Counted from the stretch's first letter, positions 20,568 through 34,418 are shown. The stretch: DNA of 64,000 bases from Plantago major (GCA_026545765.1 CM048840.1:88626877-88690876); one strand, 5' to 3'. The notes: a model not told the origin generated them from the letters alone. Program-made: numbers and translations.

Positions 20568-20918
20568 TCTCCTGTTTCCTGTTGTGTGCAGGATGCTTCC
20601 TGGACTAAAGCACAATGGCTATTTGATAGTGGATGCGGAAAGCACATGACAGGAGACAAAGCAAATCTGGTCGATTACAAAGCTTGCAACACAGGACCAG
20701 ATATCAGATTTGCTGGAGGAGAATTAAATCCCTCTCTGGGATTTGGCAACGTCAAATTGGGGACTTTAACAATCACTGACGTATTACATGTTAAGGATTT
20801 GAAATATAATCTATTTAGCATGAGCCAGTTTGCAGACAAGGGTTTTACTATAAAATTCAAAGCTAAATACTGCAAACTAATTGACAATGAGTCAAAGCAG
20901 ACAGTCTTAGTTGGTCAG
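20568..20918 (+). CDS. Element A pol start: aspartic protease (truncated by element B)
   Basis: In the gag frame just after TAA 20565. WLFDSGCGKHMTGD holds the catalytic D-S-G and the usual Copia HMTGD. YNLFSMSQFADKG and the following residues match the end of the protease domain. The open frame ends at 20918 where element B begins with its TGTTGG terminus. The linker holds a splice-acceptor-like TTTCCTGTTGTGTGCAG (about 20575-20591). The protease would cut the gag-pol polyprotein. Confidence 0.8.
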
Positions 20919-22670
20919 TGTTGGTCCGGATAACGGAAAAGTAAAAGACTAGAGGGGGGGGGGGGTGAATAGTCTTTTAAAACTTTTGTTGATAACAATT
21001 ATTTCTCAGATATCCATTCGGATATCTGATACTTAGAATCAGAGTGCGGAAGACTTAATAAAGATAAGTGCAGAAACAGTTAATATGTGTGTGTGTGTGT
21101 TGCTGAAATGTAAATACAGAAAGGTAAATGACACAGCAAGTATAGTGGTATCTGGAGGTGGCGTAATCCTCCAACTAATCCACTTCGGTCTATCAGAGAC
21201 CTAGAATTCACTAGAACAGATAATTGAGATCTCCTTACAATAATCCTATTCTAAGATTCTTAACAATTGGTTCCCAACCAAATGTTCCCCCTGAGTTGTT
21301 CCCCGGCTTTCACAGCCAAGTACTTCCTATACTCAGAAACCTTTGAGTTATTCCCTAGCTTCCCAAGCTAAGTACTTCCTATACTCAATAACCTTGGAGT
21401 TATTCCTTAGTTTCCCAAATCAAGTACTTCCTATACTCCGGTAACCTTGGAGTTATTCCCTGATTTTTCAAACTAAGTACTTCCTGTACTCCTTGATTAT
21501 GGTGTTGGTTTTGGTTTGAGTTGTCGGATGAGCGTCTTAATAACTTTTGATTAATCGAGATAGCTCGTGAAAAGTTACTTAATACACTTTACAGCGTATG
21601 GTATCTTGTTCGATTTTACTGACCTAAGTCTTATGATATCTGTTCAAGAGAATGAATCTCAGATAGTTGATCTTTTGATTCAACTCCTTCACAGATAGCT
21701 TTGCTTGTTTAGGATCAGGACACTTAGAACTTCAGTGTTTACTCAAGATCAAAAGCTTTGGTCGCAACAGAAAGCTTTGAGGATAAGTAAGTTGCTTTGA
21801 GAGAGTAAGACGTTCAGCGTTTGTATGCAGTTCAAGGTGTTCAGTGTATCTTCTCAAGCAGTCTAAGTGTTGATATTTATAGATGAATTTGAGTGCCGTT
21901 AGAATAGTATCCGTTAGGCTCAAATTCAAACTATTGATATCTGTGTATAGTACTGTAGCAGGTTTTGTCTTCTTCCCAGAAGCTGCCGTTGCTTTTATTC
22001 AGACATCTCTGTCCATGCATTAAATGCATTGTACTATACTTTTTGTCCTGTAGTGTCAACGGAACTATGCTTTGTATCAGAGACTAGTGTTGTCTGATTC
22101 TTTGCACATCCTTATCTATAATCTTCAGATACCACTCGTATTTATTGAAACAACTTTTGTTTGCAATATATTTCTTTTTCAGAAATGTGGTTAATGCTCA
22201 AGGTATCTGAGAATAGATATCTGTGGACACTTTCCTTGTTTTCAGATATGTCTCTTATTTCTCAGATATCTCTTGTGACACAGTTTGTTTGAAACTATTC
22301 GTGTCTTTAAGATATCTGGCTAAGACATCTGAACAACAGATTCAGTAATCTTGTGCAGTTTTCTTCAAGTCTTCAATGTCGTTGAGCTTTCTGCTTGGAT
22401 GACTTCTTCTTGGTCTTCTCTTCATAAAATAAAAATTACATTTTGAGACCTAACATCCTATACAAGATTAGCTAGACTATCATACTTAGTGGTTTTCCTC
22501 TTTTACAATGTTCAAGTGAACCAAGAGTACTAATCACCTTTCTGAGACTAAGATAAGTCATCATGTTGCTGATCAAAACTAAACAGATATTCTTTACAAA
22601 ATATCTAACAAATTTCTCAAGAAATTTCCCAACAAATTTCCCAACAAATTTCACAAGAAATTTCCCAACA
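20919..22670 (-). repeat. 3' LTR of element B
   Basis: 1752 bp, the reverse complement of the A LTRs with moderate divergence and a few indels. Its terminal array of TTGGGAAATTTG repeats (about 22610-22670) has a slightly different copy arrangement. Confidence 0.9.
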
Positions 22671-22690
22671 AATTTCCCCCTTTTTGATCA
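22671..22690 (-). other. Polypurine tract of element B
   Basis: Minus strand reads TGATCAAAAAGGGGGAAATT then TG of the LTR, matching the tract of element A at 44840-44859. Confidence 0.8.
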
Positions 22691-23057
22691 GTCAACGATG
22701 ACTATCTTTACCTATTACAAATCTGGATGAGGAAACAATCCACCACTTAATCTTTTCTTAAGATCTTCAAATTTATATAATTAAGTGCAGAAAGTAGACA
22801 TCAACCAAATCACAAGGTGTGATCTTTGCTGACAAGTTATCTTTTATAGAATACTATCTGAGAGTAAGTTCTTCAGATAAGTTACAAATAAGGATTACAG
22901 ATAACTTCAATGCATGATAGAGTTAAGCTCAGTCAGCAAAAATACAAAAACTACATAGTAAATTAGGACAACAGGAGTAACCAAGCTCCAAGTAAACATC
23001 CTAATAGACTAGTCTTCAAGTCTTCAATCTTCAAGTCTTCAACAGTATTTCTATGGA

Positions 23058-26000
23058 TCAGTCTGCAAATTTCCTATCTCCAAACCTTTTGATGTCATCA
23101 GAATAATCATAGAGAAGAGTTCTGACGAGCATCTCTGTGTCTCTGGCAAATCCACAGACCTCTTTGTAGGTTTTGGTAGGATTTTTCTTGACAAAATGCT
23201 TGACCCATAGGTACTTTCCCCACTTCCAGGCATGCTCTATTCTGATATCTGAAAGCTTGAAGTATTCGTAGATAATCTTCAGATATCTGATGTCACCCTT
23301 GTATTGATCTTACATCGGATAGAACGACTCATAGGGTTCCACAAAGTCTTGGTCTTGTGCTGTTCTCGTGATATTGAATTTTGTGCACATCATCGGCTTT
23401 CCATATGGACAATCATCGAGAGGTCCTTCTTCATGGCTTCGATTCTTGACAACTTCAAAATCCAACCACGCTTTGATGTGATTGGTGTTGATCAAGGTAG
23501 GTTTATTCTTTCTCCATGCCATGAGTTGTTTATGGATTGGTTACGGAAATCTTGAATTTACCAATGATGCTTGATTCGAATCCAATAGCCATTCTTTTGA
23601 TTGATGCACCTGTAGACAGAGGAATCATTGTCATACTTCACATACTCAATTTTGGCTTCTTCTGGCCTGAGTGGAAGTTGACTTTGTCTTTGCTCAGCTC
23701 TCAGTCTGTTCCTTCTCTGTCTTGAATTCTCTTTGGGGTTGTTGCTTGAAGAACCACCACCCTGAATAGACTTTGTATTTCGGAGGGTGTTTTAGTCGCT
23801 AGGGCTTTGCGACTATGGGCTCGATTAGGCTTTCAATTTTCCTTTTTCTGTGAAGAGGAGCTTCATCTTCATCAGTTTCCTCATCATCATCAAGATTAGA
23901 TCTTGTGAGAGTTTTACAGCCTTCTTCATTGCCCTGGGACTTGATTTGACCTTCTTCTTCTTCTTCAGAAGATTCATCAATCCCTCTAACTTGTCTTCTC
24001 CTTGGAGCCTTGGTACTCCTTGGAGGTTTTTGTGCCATGGCCCTTGTTACCATTTTGGTTCCTTGGTGGGTTTACGGGAGGGCTACTATTTGCAAAGACT
24101 TGGCTTGAGGAGGTTCATTGATTACGAGTGGTGGTGGGAAGTTTTCTTCTTCCTTCTCGAGCCACACCTCAGATTTCTTCTTGTTTTCATCTCCTTCTTC
24201 CCATTCCCCCTGACTTTGAGGTCCAGATTTGTACTTTCTTTCCCCCTTAGTCATTGTTGGCTGACTCAGTCTCATAAAGGAATCTGAGAGAGAGTCAAAA
24301 TGCCCTTGTAAATAATTATAGGCAGTGACCAACTTCTGAAGTTCGGTTTTGAGGTCCTGATTTTGCTTGATAAGTCCATTGTCCTTATCAGTGAGCTCTT
24401 GATGGGCTAGGATGGCATCTGCTTTTCCAGCAGTGTAACTTGCCTCTTGGAAAGCTTTTTCAGCTAAAGACGCATCATCTTCCCTTATCATTCCCAGGTC
24501 TTTCTGAGCAATGACTATGCTAGTTGTTCTCTGAGTGATGAGCACAGTGAATTTTCTCATTTCAGAGGGGACGGAGGCAATTACTTCCTTGTTCTGTGAA
24601 GACATCTCCTTGTTCAGAGTAGCCAGTACTTGGTACCTGTTCATGTATTCATGGGAGTGGACGTTTGGCAGTTTGTTGAATATTGTAGGAGCAATCAACT
24701 TCCTTTTCAGGTGAGAAACCGCTAAATGTTCATTGCGGTGCTCTGCCAAAGTCTTGTCTTCTTCATCATCTGAGTGATTAGCCCAGTGATCTTCATCCTC
24801 TTGGACATTTTCATCGATCGTATCGAGTCCAGCAACCATCTCAGAGATTGGTTTCTTTCCTTTCTGGGAGGAGGATGGTACTTCTTTTGAAGATGATGCA
24901 GCCTTAGCATCATGCTTGACTTTAGATACTTCTTGATGTCGAGTTCTTTGGTGATCTTTGCCTGACATCCCGTAGCTCTTTAACTTCAGAGTAAGCAATC
25001 ATTTCTTCTAAGTATAGATCTTGTAGTTGATCAATCTTATCTCTGGATTTAGCTATTTGATCTTCCAGTTGAAGATGGAGCTGTTGTTCTTCTTCCAACA
25101 GTTGTCTGAGTTGAGCAGATCTAGTTTGAGTGTTTAGTATTTTCTGATTTGTTTCTTTAGAAAGCTCAACTACTTGTTCAGTAGTAACTGCGTGTTGGTT
25201 AGAAGATGGATGAGTAGATTTCTGAGGTGATGAAGACGGAGATTTCTGTGATGTCTTCTCAGTTTGCTTGTCAGCAGCTGAGGCATTGTTTCTCTGTGAA
25301 ATTCCTCCGGTCCCTGGTGCAGGGGCATCATCATCATCCTTTTTGTCATTATCATCCTCTTGGTGATGGTCAGTGGGAGGTTCATCAAAGTAATTTTCAT
25401 TCATTTCTTCCTCCTCATCATCTTCAAATACTTTCGGGATAGTGATCTTCTGCCCATTAACTTCTTCTTGTTCAGAAGGTATAAATTGCAGAGTCTGGGG
25501 CAGGACTAGCTTGAATGCCATCTGTAATCTTGTCTGACCATCTGCCTGTTCAAAGGCATGTATCAAACTATGCGCCACTTCTCTGGAAAAGTCCTTATGT
25601 AGTAGAGTCGCAACTGTATATTGTTCTGTAGGGAACATTGCTTGGACATAAGTTTCCAGGTCAAGAGCTCGTGCTCGTCTGGTTGCTTGATCAGTGATTC
25701 TCAATATTTCAGAGAGATCAGAGCACCTTAACTTCTGCCATTTCTTGAAGCATTGAATATGCTTTGGCAGGGTGTGAGCTTTGAAGAAGTGAAGTAGGTC
25801 CCTTGTTTCTTTAATGGGAACCTGCTTTGCATCTGTTTGAGCCTGAAAGAAAGAGTTTTGAGTGAGCTTCAAAACTTTTGTAGATATCTGAGTAGAAGTG
25901 TAGTTTAGTTTCTGAGTTACCTGAGTAAGTACTTCAGGCTTAGATACTTGTTCTACTGAGACAATTGGTGTCTCAGATATCTTGTTGTGAGGTTGAGACT

Positions 26001-28601
26001 TGGAAGTCTGGTCCTCATCAACCTTTCTTTCTTGAACCTGAGAGAAATACAATACTTAGGAAATAGTTTGAAAGAATCTATGCATAAATATGCTTTTAAT
26101 GAATTACGATTTGAGCTACTTACTTCCTCAACAGAAGCTCAGATTCATTTTCTCGAGAAACTTGCATTCGGTGTTCTTTCAGTGATCTTGCCTTGGGGCT
26201 TCATCAATTTCCATTGATCTTGGGAAGTCGCAAATTTATCCTTGCATTTCTACTTACGAAATAGCCTGTAAGTAGAAAGTATTGGATATTAGAAGAGATA
26301 AAGGATAACCCAGATGAAGAATACATGTCACTTGATTGTCATATACCTTCAGTTTGAAGGCTCGATGATGTGTTCTTGAAACCTTGTTGGTTTCGGGTTT
26401 GTCTCGGCATTCGCCTTATCTTCTTCCATCTCGGTTGGAGCTGTTAGAAACATTTAACATGAATGAGCACATAAACATTTTCTTGAAAAATTAGTTCTCT
26501 TTAAGAATCATTTACACGTGGCATGGCTCAGATTTCTCAAGAGTTGAGGTTGAAGGAACCTCTTTTTGATCTGAGGCAAGCTTCTCAGCTTCCTCTTGTT
26601 TCTGCGTTTCTAACTTAGCCTGTAACAAAGAAATTCTTATAAGGTAACAAGATTTATAAGTATAAAATTTTTCACAAGGTTAGAGTTAAACCAGTCATTT
26701 ACTGGCGGTTTCAGTGATTGGTCTCTGGAACTTGTGACCTTTCTATACATTGGTCGTCTTGTCCGGTCGGTTTCTTTGTTTGAAGTTTACGGTACTTCAC
26801 ACCTTTCACAGTATGCAACTCGGTTGCCTCCTGGTTGATCATTACGAGTAGATGTCTCGGTTTGATCCCTCTCATTGAGTTGGGGAACACCTCAATTCTG
26901 GATTTTCTTGACATCTTGTATTCTTTGGTAATTCAAAATGGAGTTCATTTACCATTTCATCAACCACTTGTGGTTGTTGTGGTTGTTGTGTTTGTGGTTA
27001 TTGTGGTTGTATGGAAGCAGAAGATTGATCGATGAAGTGTTCTTCCAGATTTTTAGATGTGGCATTTCCATCAGCATCTGCCAGCACCAAAATACCACTC
27101 ATCAGGGCTTTTTGAAGTTGTGCAAGAGAGTCATTCCCTGATGATGTGTTTGCACCAACAACCTTTGCTATAGGTTCAGCAACCTGTGGTGTAAGTTCTT
27201 TTTCAGATACCTTATCACCAGTTACTTTTTCAGTAACCTTAGCCCTCTTTGTTCTTTCTAGGACTTGAGAGATGACTAGTTCATCATCTTCATCGTCAGA
27301 GCTCTCATCAGCATTGGAAACTGATTGGTCCATTATTCCTGCGGTTTCTGCAGATGGGGCTTGGTGCTTTTCACCACTCTTGGCAGCATTTATGAGTTCA
27401 TCAGCAAGGCTTTCTGCGTTAGTCGCAACATTTCTGAAAGCACTTTCTCTTGCTGAGTCTACTTGTTCAGTAGTTGACAACTCTTTTGCAGCATTGATGA
27501 GTTCATCTGCCATTATCAGTTCATCGGCAATGCCTGCAGATATCTGAGAATTGACAACCTCTTTGGCTGTGTCTTCTGATTTGCCAGCAGACTTCTTTCT
27601 TGGAGTTCTGGGTTTCTTGGTCGCAACCTTTTCTTCAGATATCTTTTCAGATTTTCGCTTCTTAGGACCTTTCTGAGACCCAGTAACATTTTTCATTAGA
27701 TTTGTATACTCATATTTGTAGAGTAAGTTACTGTTGGCTATTTCTGCCGTCTCTCTGAGCTCAATGCCAAGCTTTTCCAGCAAGTAGCATATCTTCATAC
27801 CATAGCCTACTGTGGCCTTTGGCTCAGCTAGTCCTTTGACAATTTTAGGCTCGAAGCCTTGAATCTTCTTCACGAATTTCATGAAGGCGTACTTTCCCCA
27901 ATTAAAAGGGTTTTCCAGCCTTTTGTCTTGTTGATTCAGCAAGAACATCATGATCCATCGTTCTTGGCTTATTTGGTCAGCACCTCCTTGTAGACCATCA
28001 AAGCATCTGTGAAGAATGCAAGCGGTACATCGGTGAACCAACGGATGTCGGTTGGGATGTCGACAAGCTTGAACTCGGTGGGTGTATCGATTTTCAAGAT
28101 CACACGTCCTTTGTAAAGTTCTTTAACACCTTCAAGGAGTTCATCATCCTTGGTGTTTATTTCAAAATCCTTTCCAAGATTTTGAACCTCAAACAACTTA
28201 CAGAAGGTTGTTAAGTCCAGAAGGATTTCCTTTCCTTGGACTGAGGTTTTGATAGAACCTTTGTTTGGTGCCTTGATACACGAAATAATCCTGGAGTTGT
28301 TGTAAAATTCCAACACATCGAGTGATGAAATTCCACTTGGGCGAGCAGATAGAAAACCCTTGATTTGTGCCTTTTCAAGCATGTCAAGAATCAATTTTCT
28401 GTCAGTTTGGTTTTCTATTGCAGCAGTGAGGTATTCCTCAACCATGGCACCACCCCAAATCATTCTGTGACTTGAAGTCCAATGGTCAGGATTAAAAACT
28501 CCTACCAGTCGATTGTTTACAATAACCAACTCTGGTGCTTGCTTTTCAGCAGTACCAGTGGAGGATTGGGATTTCTGTGTTGAAGTGTTCTTGGAGGCCA
28601 T
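23058..28601 (-). CDS. Element B extra (env-position) gene region, multi-exon
   Basis: Reads leftward from ATG 28601 (MASKNTSTQKSQ) to a TGA at 23058-23060. Open segments: 27969-28601 (210 codons; globular domain with VFNPDHWTSSHRMIWGG and LFEVQNLGKDF), 26998-28041 (347, shifted overlap; acidic, Lys/Glu-rich with KKRKSEK and KKPRTPRKK NLS-like patches), 24922-26052 (376; helical domain, acidic linker, coiled coil LLEEEQQLHLQLEDQI), 24072-24998 (308; coiled coil) and 23799-24053. Between 26050 and 26900 short segments are separated by GT...AG introns. The position after RNase H corresponds to the 'envelope-like' ORF of Sire elements, but I see no clear signal peptide or membrane anchor, so an envelope role is not shown. 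Some frame breaks may be sequence error. Confidence 0.6.
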
Positions 28602-28793
28602 CTCTTTATATAGTGTAGGGATTTGAAATTGATGTTTGAAAGAGATTTGATTCAGTGATTCTTTTCAGAAAAACTTAACCTTGATTTGCAGAGATTGTAG
28701 AGGGTTTGCAGAGAATCAAGAGAAGGATTTGCTATTTTTGTGCAAGATGAAATTTCGGATTAGGCAAAAGTGATTTCATTTGCCAAAATCCCA

Positions 28794-28801
28794 TATATAT
28801 A
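28794..28801 (-). promoter_or_regulatory. TATA box upstream of the element B extra gene
   Basis: TATATATA on the minus strand about 190 bp before ATG 28601, conserved with 38796-38805 in A. A second TATA-like word (CTATATAAAG) lies directly before the ATG in both copies. Confidence 0.4.
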
Positions 28802-29397
28802 GCAGTTGAATCCCAACAGACAAATACATACAAATTGATTTTGTGTATGCGTGTCATGATTTGCAAACAGGCGTGAGCAAAAGCTAGTTCGGCATTAAAT
28901 GCTTAGTGGGCCATGTCTGAATTTCAACAGTCCACTATTTACTGTGAATTAATTTCCACCGTACAGATCAATCGCTTAACTTCATCGAGGGTCACCCTTG
29001 CTTCTTCAGCAATGATCACAATAAGCAAGTGTAATTGTGCCCATTTAATGAGTTTTGGCGACTTGCTATCTGAATCACAATTCTGTATGACCAGGGACAC
29101 TGTTTGCATCTGAATCTGTCTTACACTTAGGATCTTTCCAAGTTTTTCATCAAGATAGTAATAATGCGAGTTTCAAGAGAGTAGTTGACTGCAGATAGTT
29201 ATACTATTCTCTTTTGTGTTCCCCGATTATAGAGTGATTCAGATATCTAAGTTCCCGTCTCAGAGATCTTATGCTATCTTTTTGCTTTTTAGCCTTTTTG
29301 ACTTCTGGATACCCGTTCCAGATTTCTCTTTTCTCTTTTCTGGATTCCCATTCCAGATACCTCTTCTCTGGTTGGTCGTTCCAGATATCTGAACTTT

Positions 29398-30963
29398 TCA
29401 GTTCATTGGTAGTTCCATTAGTCCAAGACTATGTCTTAAGGCTAAGAATCTACTTTCTTGGACTGGCTTAGTGAAGATATCTGCAAGTTGGTCTTCAGTG
29501 CCAATCTTGAGTATCTCTATATTGCCTTTTTCAATATGGTCTCTGATGAAGTGATGTCTAACATCAATGTGCTTTGTTCTGACATGAAATTTAGGATTCT
29601 GTGTAATCGCAATAGCACTTGTGTTATCACAAAAAATGGGAGTTTTCTTCTCATCGAGTCCATAGTCTTTAAGTTGTTGTTGTATCCACAGAATTTGTGT
29701 TGCACAACAACCAGCAGCAATATATTCAGCCTCTGTGGTAGAAGTTGCAATTGAGTTTTGCTTCTTGCTAAACCATGAGATAAGTCTAGTACCCAGAAAC
29801 TGACAAGTTCCTGAGGTGCTTTTCCTATCAAGCAGTGATCCAGCATAATCAGCGTCTGAGTACCCAGCTAAACTCAATCCACTTTCTTTAGGATACCACA
29901 ATCCTACATCTCTTGCCTTTACATACCTTAATATTTTCATAGCAATGTTGTAGTGTGTTTGCATTGGATTTGTCTGAAATCTAGCACATACTCCAACGGC
30001 ATATTGAATATCAGGTCTACTTGCAGTGAGGTAAAGTAGTGAACCTATCAATTTCCTATACTTATGTTCTTCAACACTCTTATCTGATTCAGTATAGGTC
30101 ATTTTGGTTCCAATGCTCATAGGTATCTTAGCATTCTTTTCAGAAGGCTTAAGATTGAATTTTGTGAGCATATCTTTTGCATACTTTGTTTGACTAATGA
30201 ATACTCCATCATTGAGTTGCTTGACTTGCAATCCTAGGAAATAATTCATTTCTCCCACCATGCTCATCTCAAACTTGCTTTTCATGAGATTTGCAAAGTC
30301 ATTACAAAGTTGCTTGTCCTTAGATCCAAATATGATGTCATCAACATATACTTGAACTAAGAGTAGTTTCCCATCATGATTTAAGGTAAATAAAGTTTTA
30401 TCAACTTCACCTTTCTTGAAACCACTTTCCAGAAGGTATTTGGCCAAAGTGTCATACCATGCTCTTGGAGCTGTTTGATCCATCTGAGCTTTACATGGTT
30501 TATAGACCATTCTACTTTCTGAGAAAACTTCAAAGCCAGGTGATTGCTCAACATAAACTTCTTCTGCAAGTTCACCGTTTAAGAATGCACTTTTGATATC
30601 CATCTGATAAACTTTGAAATCTTTATGAGCTGCAAAGGCTAGAAAGAGTCTTATTGCATTCAATCTGGCAACTGGTGCATATGACTCGTCAAAATCTAAG
30701 CCTTCAGTCTGAGTAAATCCCTTGGCAACCAATCTTGCTTTGTTTCTGGTTATTTCACCAGATTCATTCATCTTGTTTCTGAAAACCCATTTAGTTCCAA
30801 TCACAGATATTCCTTCTATAAATGGAACTAGTTTCCAGACTTTGTTTCTCTCAAATTGATCCAACTCTTCTTGCATTGCAGAGATCCAGTCTTGGTCTCC
30901 TAATGCTTCTTCTATATTTTTAGGTTCAATATTCGAGATGAAACATCCAAAGAGAGTTAGCAT
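29398..30963 (-). CDS. Element B reverse transcriptase and RNase H
   Basis: 521-codon open frame. The RT (about residues 25-270) has [28 protein letters not shown] (motif A Asp) and the catalytic YVDD in [12 protein letters not shown]. RNase H (about 365-510) has [28 protein letters not shown] and [12 protein letters not shown], all catalytic acidic positions present. It ends [13 protein letters not shown]. This is the best preserved pol part in the window. The frame to the upstream integrase segment is shifted by loss of two bases in a CT run (ACTCTCTTTGG versus ATTCTCTCTTTGG in A) near 30960. Confidence 0.9.
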   Translation of the reverse strand: MLTLFGCFISNIEPKNIEEALGDQDWISAMQEELDQFERNKVWKLVPFIEGISVIGTKWVFRNKMNESGEITRNKARLVAKGFTQTEGLDFDESYAPVARLNAIRLFLAFAAHKDFKVYQMDIKSAFLNGELAEEVYVEQSPGFEVFSESRMVYKPCKAQMDQTAPRAWYDTLAKYLLESGFKKGEVDKTLFTLNHDGKLLLVQVYVDDIIFGSKDKQLCNDFANLMKSKFEMSMVGEMNYFLGLQVKQLNDGVFISQTKYAKDMLTKFNLKPSEKNAKIPMSIGTKMTYTESDKSVEEHKYRKLIGSLLYLTASRPDIQYAVGVCARFQTNPMQTHYNIAMKILRYVKARDVGLWYPKESGLSLAGYSDADYAGSLLDRKSTSGTCQFLGTRLISWFSKKQNSIATSTTEAEYIAAGCCATQILWIQQQLKDYGLDEKKTPIFCDNTSAIAITQNPKFHVRTKHIDVRHHFIRDHIEKGNIEILKIGTEDQLADIFTKPVQESRFLALRHSLGLMELPMN

Positions 30964-31720
30964 TTTCAGCTATTGCTCTCCTAGTCCTAACACCCTGATT
31001 AATTGGTCCAATTATATCCTTTGTAGGATGATCTTTGATCCATTTCATCATAGGTTTAGTGCTAGTAGGATCAATATCCAGGTGATCTGAATGTGAATCA
31101 CTAAGATTTTGATTTGATACATTTTCAGTATCTGAGATATCTGACATATGGGAAATGTCATTGATATCTGACACTTTTTCAGTGTTAGAGATATCTGAAG
31201 CATGCATTTCAGCATTTTTATTTTCAGATACCTCTTCATGATGAAGGTTCTCAGTAACCTGTTCCATTTCTGGAAAACTCATAGGAAATTCCTCATCATG
31301 TCTGTGAGTCATCTTGTTGTTACTAGGCTTTTCAAGCTTTTCTACGTCAGAGTCATCCTCACTTTCCATAGTGATGTTTCTCCTTTCTGAGGATTCTTCT
31401 TTAGAGTCCCTCAGTAATAATTCTTTGAACCTTTCTGAGAGTTCATCAATAGGAGGTGTTCTCTTATTTCCTTCATAGAATACAACATGAACTGATTCTT
31501 CAATTTTCTTTGTTCTTTTGTTGTATACTCTGTAAGCTTTGCTGTTTGTGGAATAGCCAAGAAAAACACCTTCATCTGCCTTTGGTTGAAATGTTCTCAG
31601 ATAATCTTTCCCATTGTTTAGAACAAAACATCTACAACCAAATACTCTCAGATGTTTGATATTAGGGGGTCTACCAACCAAGATTTCATAGGGGGTCCTA
31701 TCATGGTGTTTGTGTATCAA
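30926..31720 (-). CDS. Element B integrase C-terminal region
   Basis: 264 codons. It begins [28 protein letters not shown], the conserved Copia integrase end, then [26 protein letters not shown], followed by an acidic Ser/Glu linker with repeated [13 protein letters not shown]. It is continuous with the RT by homology but in another frame (see 29398). Confidence 0.8.
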   Translation of the reverse strand: MIHKHHDRTPYEILVGRPPNIKHLRVFGCRCFVLNNGKDYLRTFQPKADEGVFLGYSTNSKAYRVYNKRTKKIEESVHVVFYEGNKRTPPIDELSERFKELLLRDSKEESSERRNITMESEDDSDVEKLEKPSNNKMTHRHDEEFPMSFPEMEQVTENLHHEEVSENKNAEMHASDISNTEKVSDINDISHMSDISDTENVSNQNLSDSHSDHLDIDPTSTKPMMKWIKDHPTKDIIGPINQGVRTRRAIAENANSLWMFHLEY

Positions 31721-32740
31721 GCATACATTACGAGTGTAGCATTTGTGTTTCTGACTTCAACCCAATAAATTTCACTTATTTAGGTGTCATTAGCATTGTC
31801 CTTGCGGCTTCTTTAAGGGTTCTGTTTTCCTTTCGCAACACCATTTTGTTGAGGTGTTCTTACAGAGGAAAGTTGGTGTTGTATACCTTTGCGGTACAAA
31901 ACTCCTTTATGTCTTGGTTGACAAATTCGATTACCATGGTGCTACGATTGCAGATACCTTGTCATTTTCATGACTTCAAGCTTTTTCAGCAAGTTTGGTA
32001 TCTCCACCACGGCATCGATTTGTGTTTGAGAAAGACAACCCAGTGAATCTTGAGAAGTAATCTACAACAAGGACCATACTTCTTTCTGCATAACTAGTTA
32101 CAAATGATTCAAATAGATCCATGTGTAAAGTTGCGTGGTCTAACACTAGAGTGTCGATTTTGGACTTGAAAGAGATCTTAGATTGTTTCCCCATCGGCGA
32201 GTGAGCAGATACCATCCTTTACGAAAGATGTTCAGGAAGACCAACCACTAACTCTTTCTTGGCAAGTCTATTCAGAGTTTTGAAGTTCAAGTGACTCATT
32301 CTTTTGTGCCATAACGGTGCTCTTACGTGTGACCAGATTGACTCACCATGAGACATTCTTGATTGTGGCGAGATGCCCAATCGGCAACATAAAGGCGCCT
32401 TTCCGACCAACCAAGGCTATGCTTTGACTCATTGTCAATTAGTTTGCGATGTTAGCTTTGAATTTTATAGTAAAACCCTATGCATAAGCGGCTCATGCTA
32501 AATAGATTATATTTCAAATCCTTAACATATAATACGTCGGTGATTGTTAAAGTCCCCAATTTAGCGTTGCCAAATCGAGAGAGGATTTAATTCTCCTCAA
32601 CAAATCGATATCCGGTCTGTGTTGCAAGCTTTGTAATCAACAGATTTGCTTTGTCTCTGTCATGTGCTTTCGCATCCACTATCAAATAGCCATTGTGCTT
32701 TAGTCCAGGAAGCATTCTGCACACAACAGGAAACAGGAGA
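31721..32740 (-). pseudogene. Element B protease, gag-pre-integrase and integrase core, disrupted
   Basis: Fragments in several frames: 32219-32410 carries the gag_pre-integrase motif LWHKRMSHLNFKTLNRLAKK; 31976-32215 holds the start of the integrase core (HMDLFESF-like). Around 31840 the NGV-ERKNRTLKEAA motif is readable. Protease residues lie around 32600-32710. Many small indels fall at CAG/CTG sites, suggesting error rather than decay. Confidence 0.65.
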
Positions 32741-33924
32741 TTAGGTTCTCATATCTTTGATGGAACCGTCAAAATCAAAAGTTCTTCCAGTAGGAATCCA
32801 TTTTTTAATGAGTTTCTTTGAAATATGCTTTTGTCTGATAGGAGCGTAAGGAGGAATTCTTTTTGAATGAATGTTATCATTAGTAAGAATTATTTTCTTC
32901 CTTGGTGTGTTCCTAGGTGCTCCATATGATGCTTTCAGATACCTGTCATGTTTCTGAGTTTGCTTTTCAGCAAACTTAGCCTTCCTTGCCAGATTTCTTC
33001 TAGCCACGGCATTGATTTTCGATGGCTTGATTTAACTTCCACTTCGATAATTGCTTTGAGCAATTCTAGCTTTCGACCATCGTTCTTGCTCACCTTGTAC
33101 TCATGAGCAAGTTGTTTTCCGATGATGCCTTTGTAGCCAATACCGTTTGAGCACTTGAAGCTATCGAGATCTTTTCTCGGCAGCTTTGCTAGTCTCTGGT
33201 TGATCCATTTCTTTCGAGAAAAAGTGACATGGGAGAATTTGCGGCTCTGCAATTCTACCTTTTGAGAGACTTAACCTTGTGGGTGTTTACACTTTTCGGT
33301 GTTGTGTTTCTTTTCGAGCGTACCAACAGTTTTGTTTTGACTTGTTTTTCCCATAAAGGTTTAGTCATATCGCCTTTCCTTTGTCAACAATCTTTGTCTT
33401 TTCACCGATACTATAGATTGCATGGGAACCGTCTTCTTGAGTACTTACAAATGTTCTTTTCTCCTTACTCTTATTGAGTGATAGAACAATTTATTCGTAT
33501 TATTCAAGTCCTTTCTTTTTCGAAGGATCTCTTAAGTAAGATTGTACTTCAGTAAGAGTGTCACTAGCTTTGGCATAAGATTGAAAAGATAATTCTTTCT
33601 TCTTGAGTTCCTTGTTCTCAGAAAGAAGATCTTCATATTTCTTTTGTAATTCAGCCATTGCTTCTTTATGTGACTTTTAAGTCTCGGATATCGAGCTTTG
33701 AGAAATGCATTTTCAGCATCCTTTCTCTCAGATACTTTAACTAATTGAGAATTTTCCTTTGCAAGAGAATTCTTTTCTTCTTCAAGGTTTTCGGCTCTAG
33801 CTCGGATCATTAGAAATTCTCTTTCATAGATGTCAAGTTCTTTCCTGAGATTTTCTAGATTTTTTATTTCCTCTTCATCACTTTCATAAGTATAACAAGA
33901 AGTATGTGTTACCTCATCAGCCAT
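32741..33924 (-). pseudogene. Element B gag C-terminal coiled-coil segment, disrupted
   Basis: 33532-33924 matches the first 70 or so residues of the A coiled-coil protein, then shifts frame. 32741-33007 matches its last 85 residues, including the stop and the same in-frame TAA before pol. 33007-33530 is full of small indels relative to A. Confidence 0.75.
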
Positions 33925-34178
33925 AAAGCAGCTTTTCTATGTTGGAGATATGCGGGTATCAATTTCAACTCCACATTTCATTCTTCTTGAGGCGAAATCG
34001 ATTATATCATGAGTAACTCCACATAATTACGGTGATGGTAAGGTTGAGTCATCTGAATTGTCATCTTGAATCATCTCAACGTCTAGAGCATCCATTGAAT
34101 TTGGATTTTCTTTCTTTCTTGATTAACAAAGCTTTACGGCTTCTTCAAGATTCTTCTATCTTTCTTGTCGCTTTGTCC

Positions 34179-34418
34179 TTAGTTTGTTGAGGCGGGACAA
34201 TCCTTCTTCAAGTGGCCAGGTTTTTGACAATAGAAACAGATATCGTTTCCAATTTCTGCTTCCTCAGTACATGATACTTTCTGAGCTGGCTTGTTCAGCG
34301 AGCTTTGCATATTTTTGTACTGGTGATAGTTTGAGCTAGATGCTTTTCGACTTCTCTTTGGCTTTTCTTCTCTCAATTTCTCGTGACAAATTTGCTCATT
34401 TGCTTTGCGGCAGAGCAT
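34179..34418 (-). pseudogene. Element B gag zinc-knuckle segment
   Basis: 79 codons with CFYCQKPGHLKKDC (CCHC). Flanking sequence 34420-34810 matches the A gag capsid part but is broken by small indels. Confidence 0.75.
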
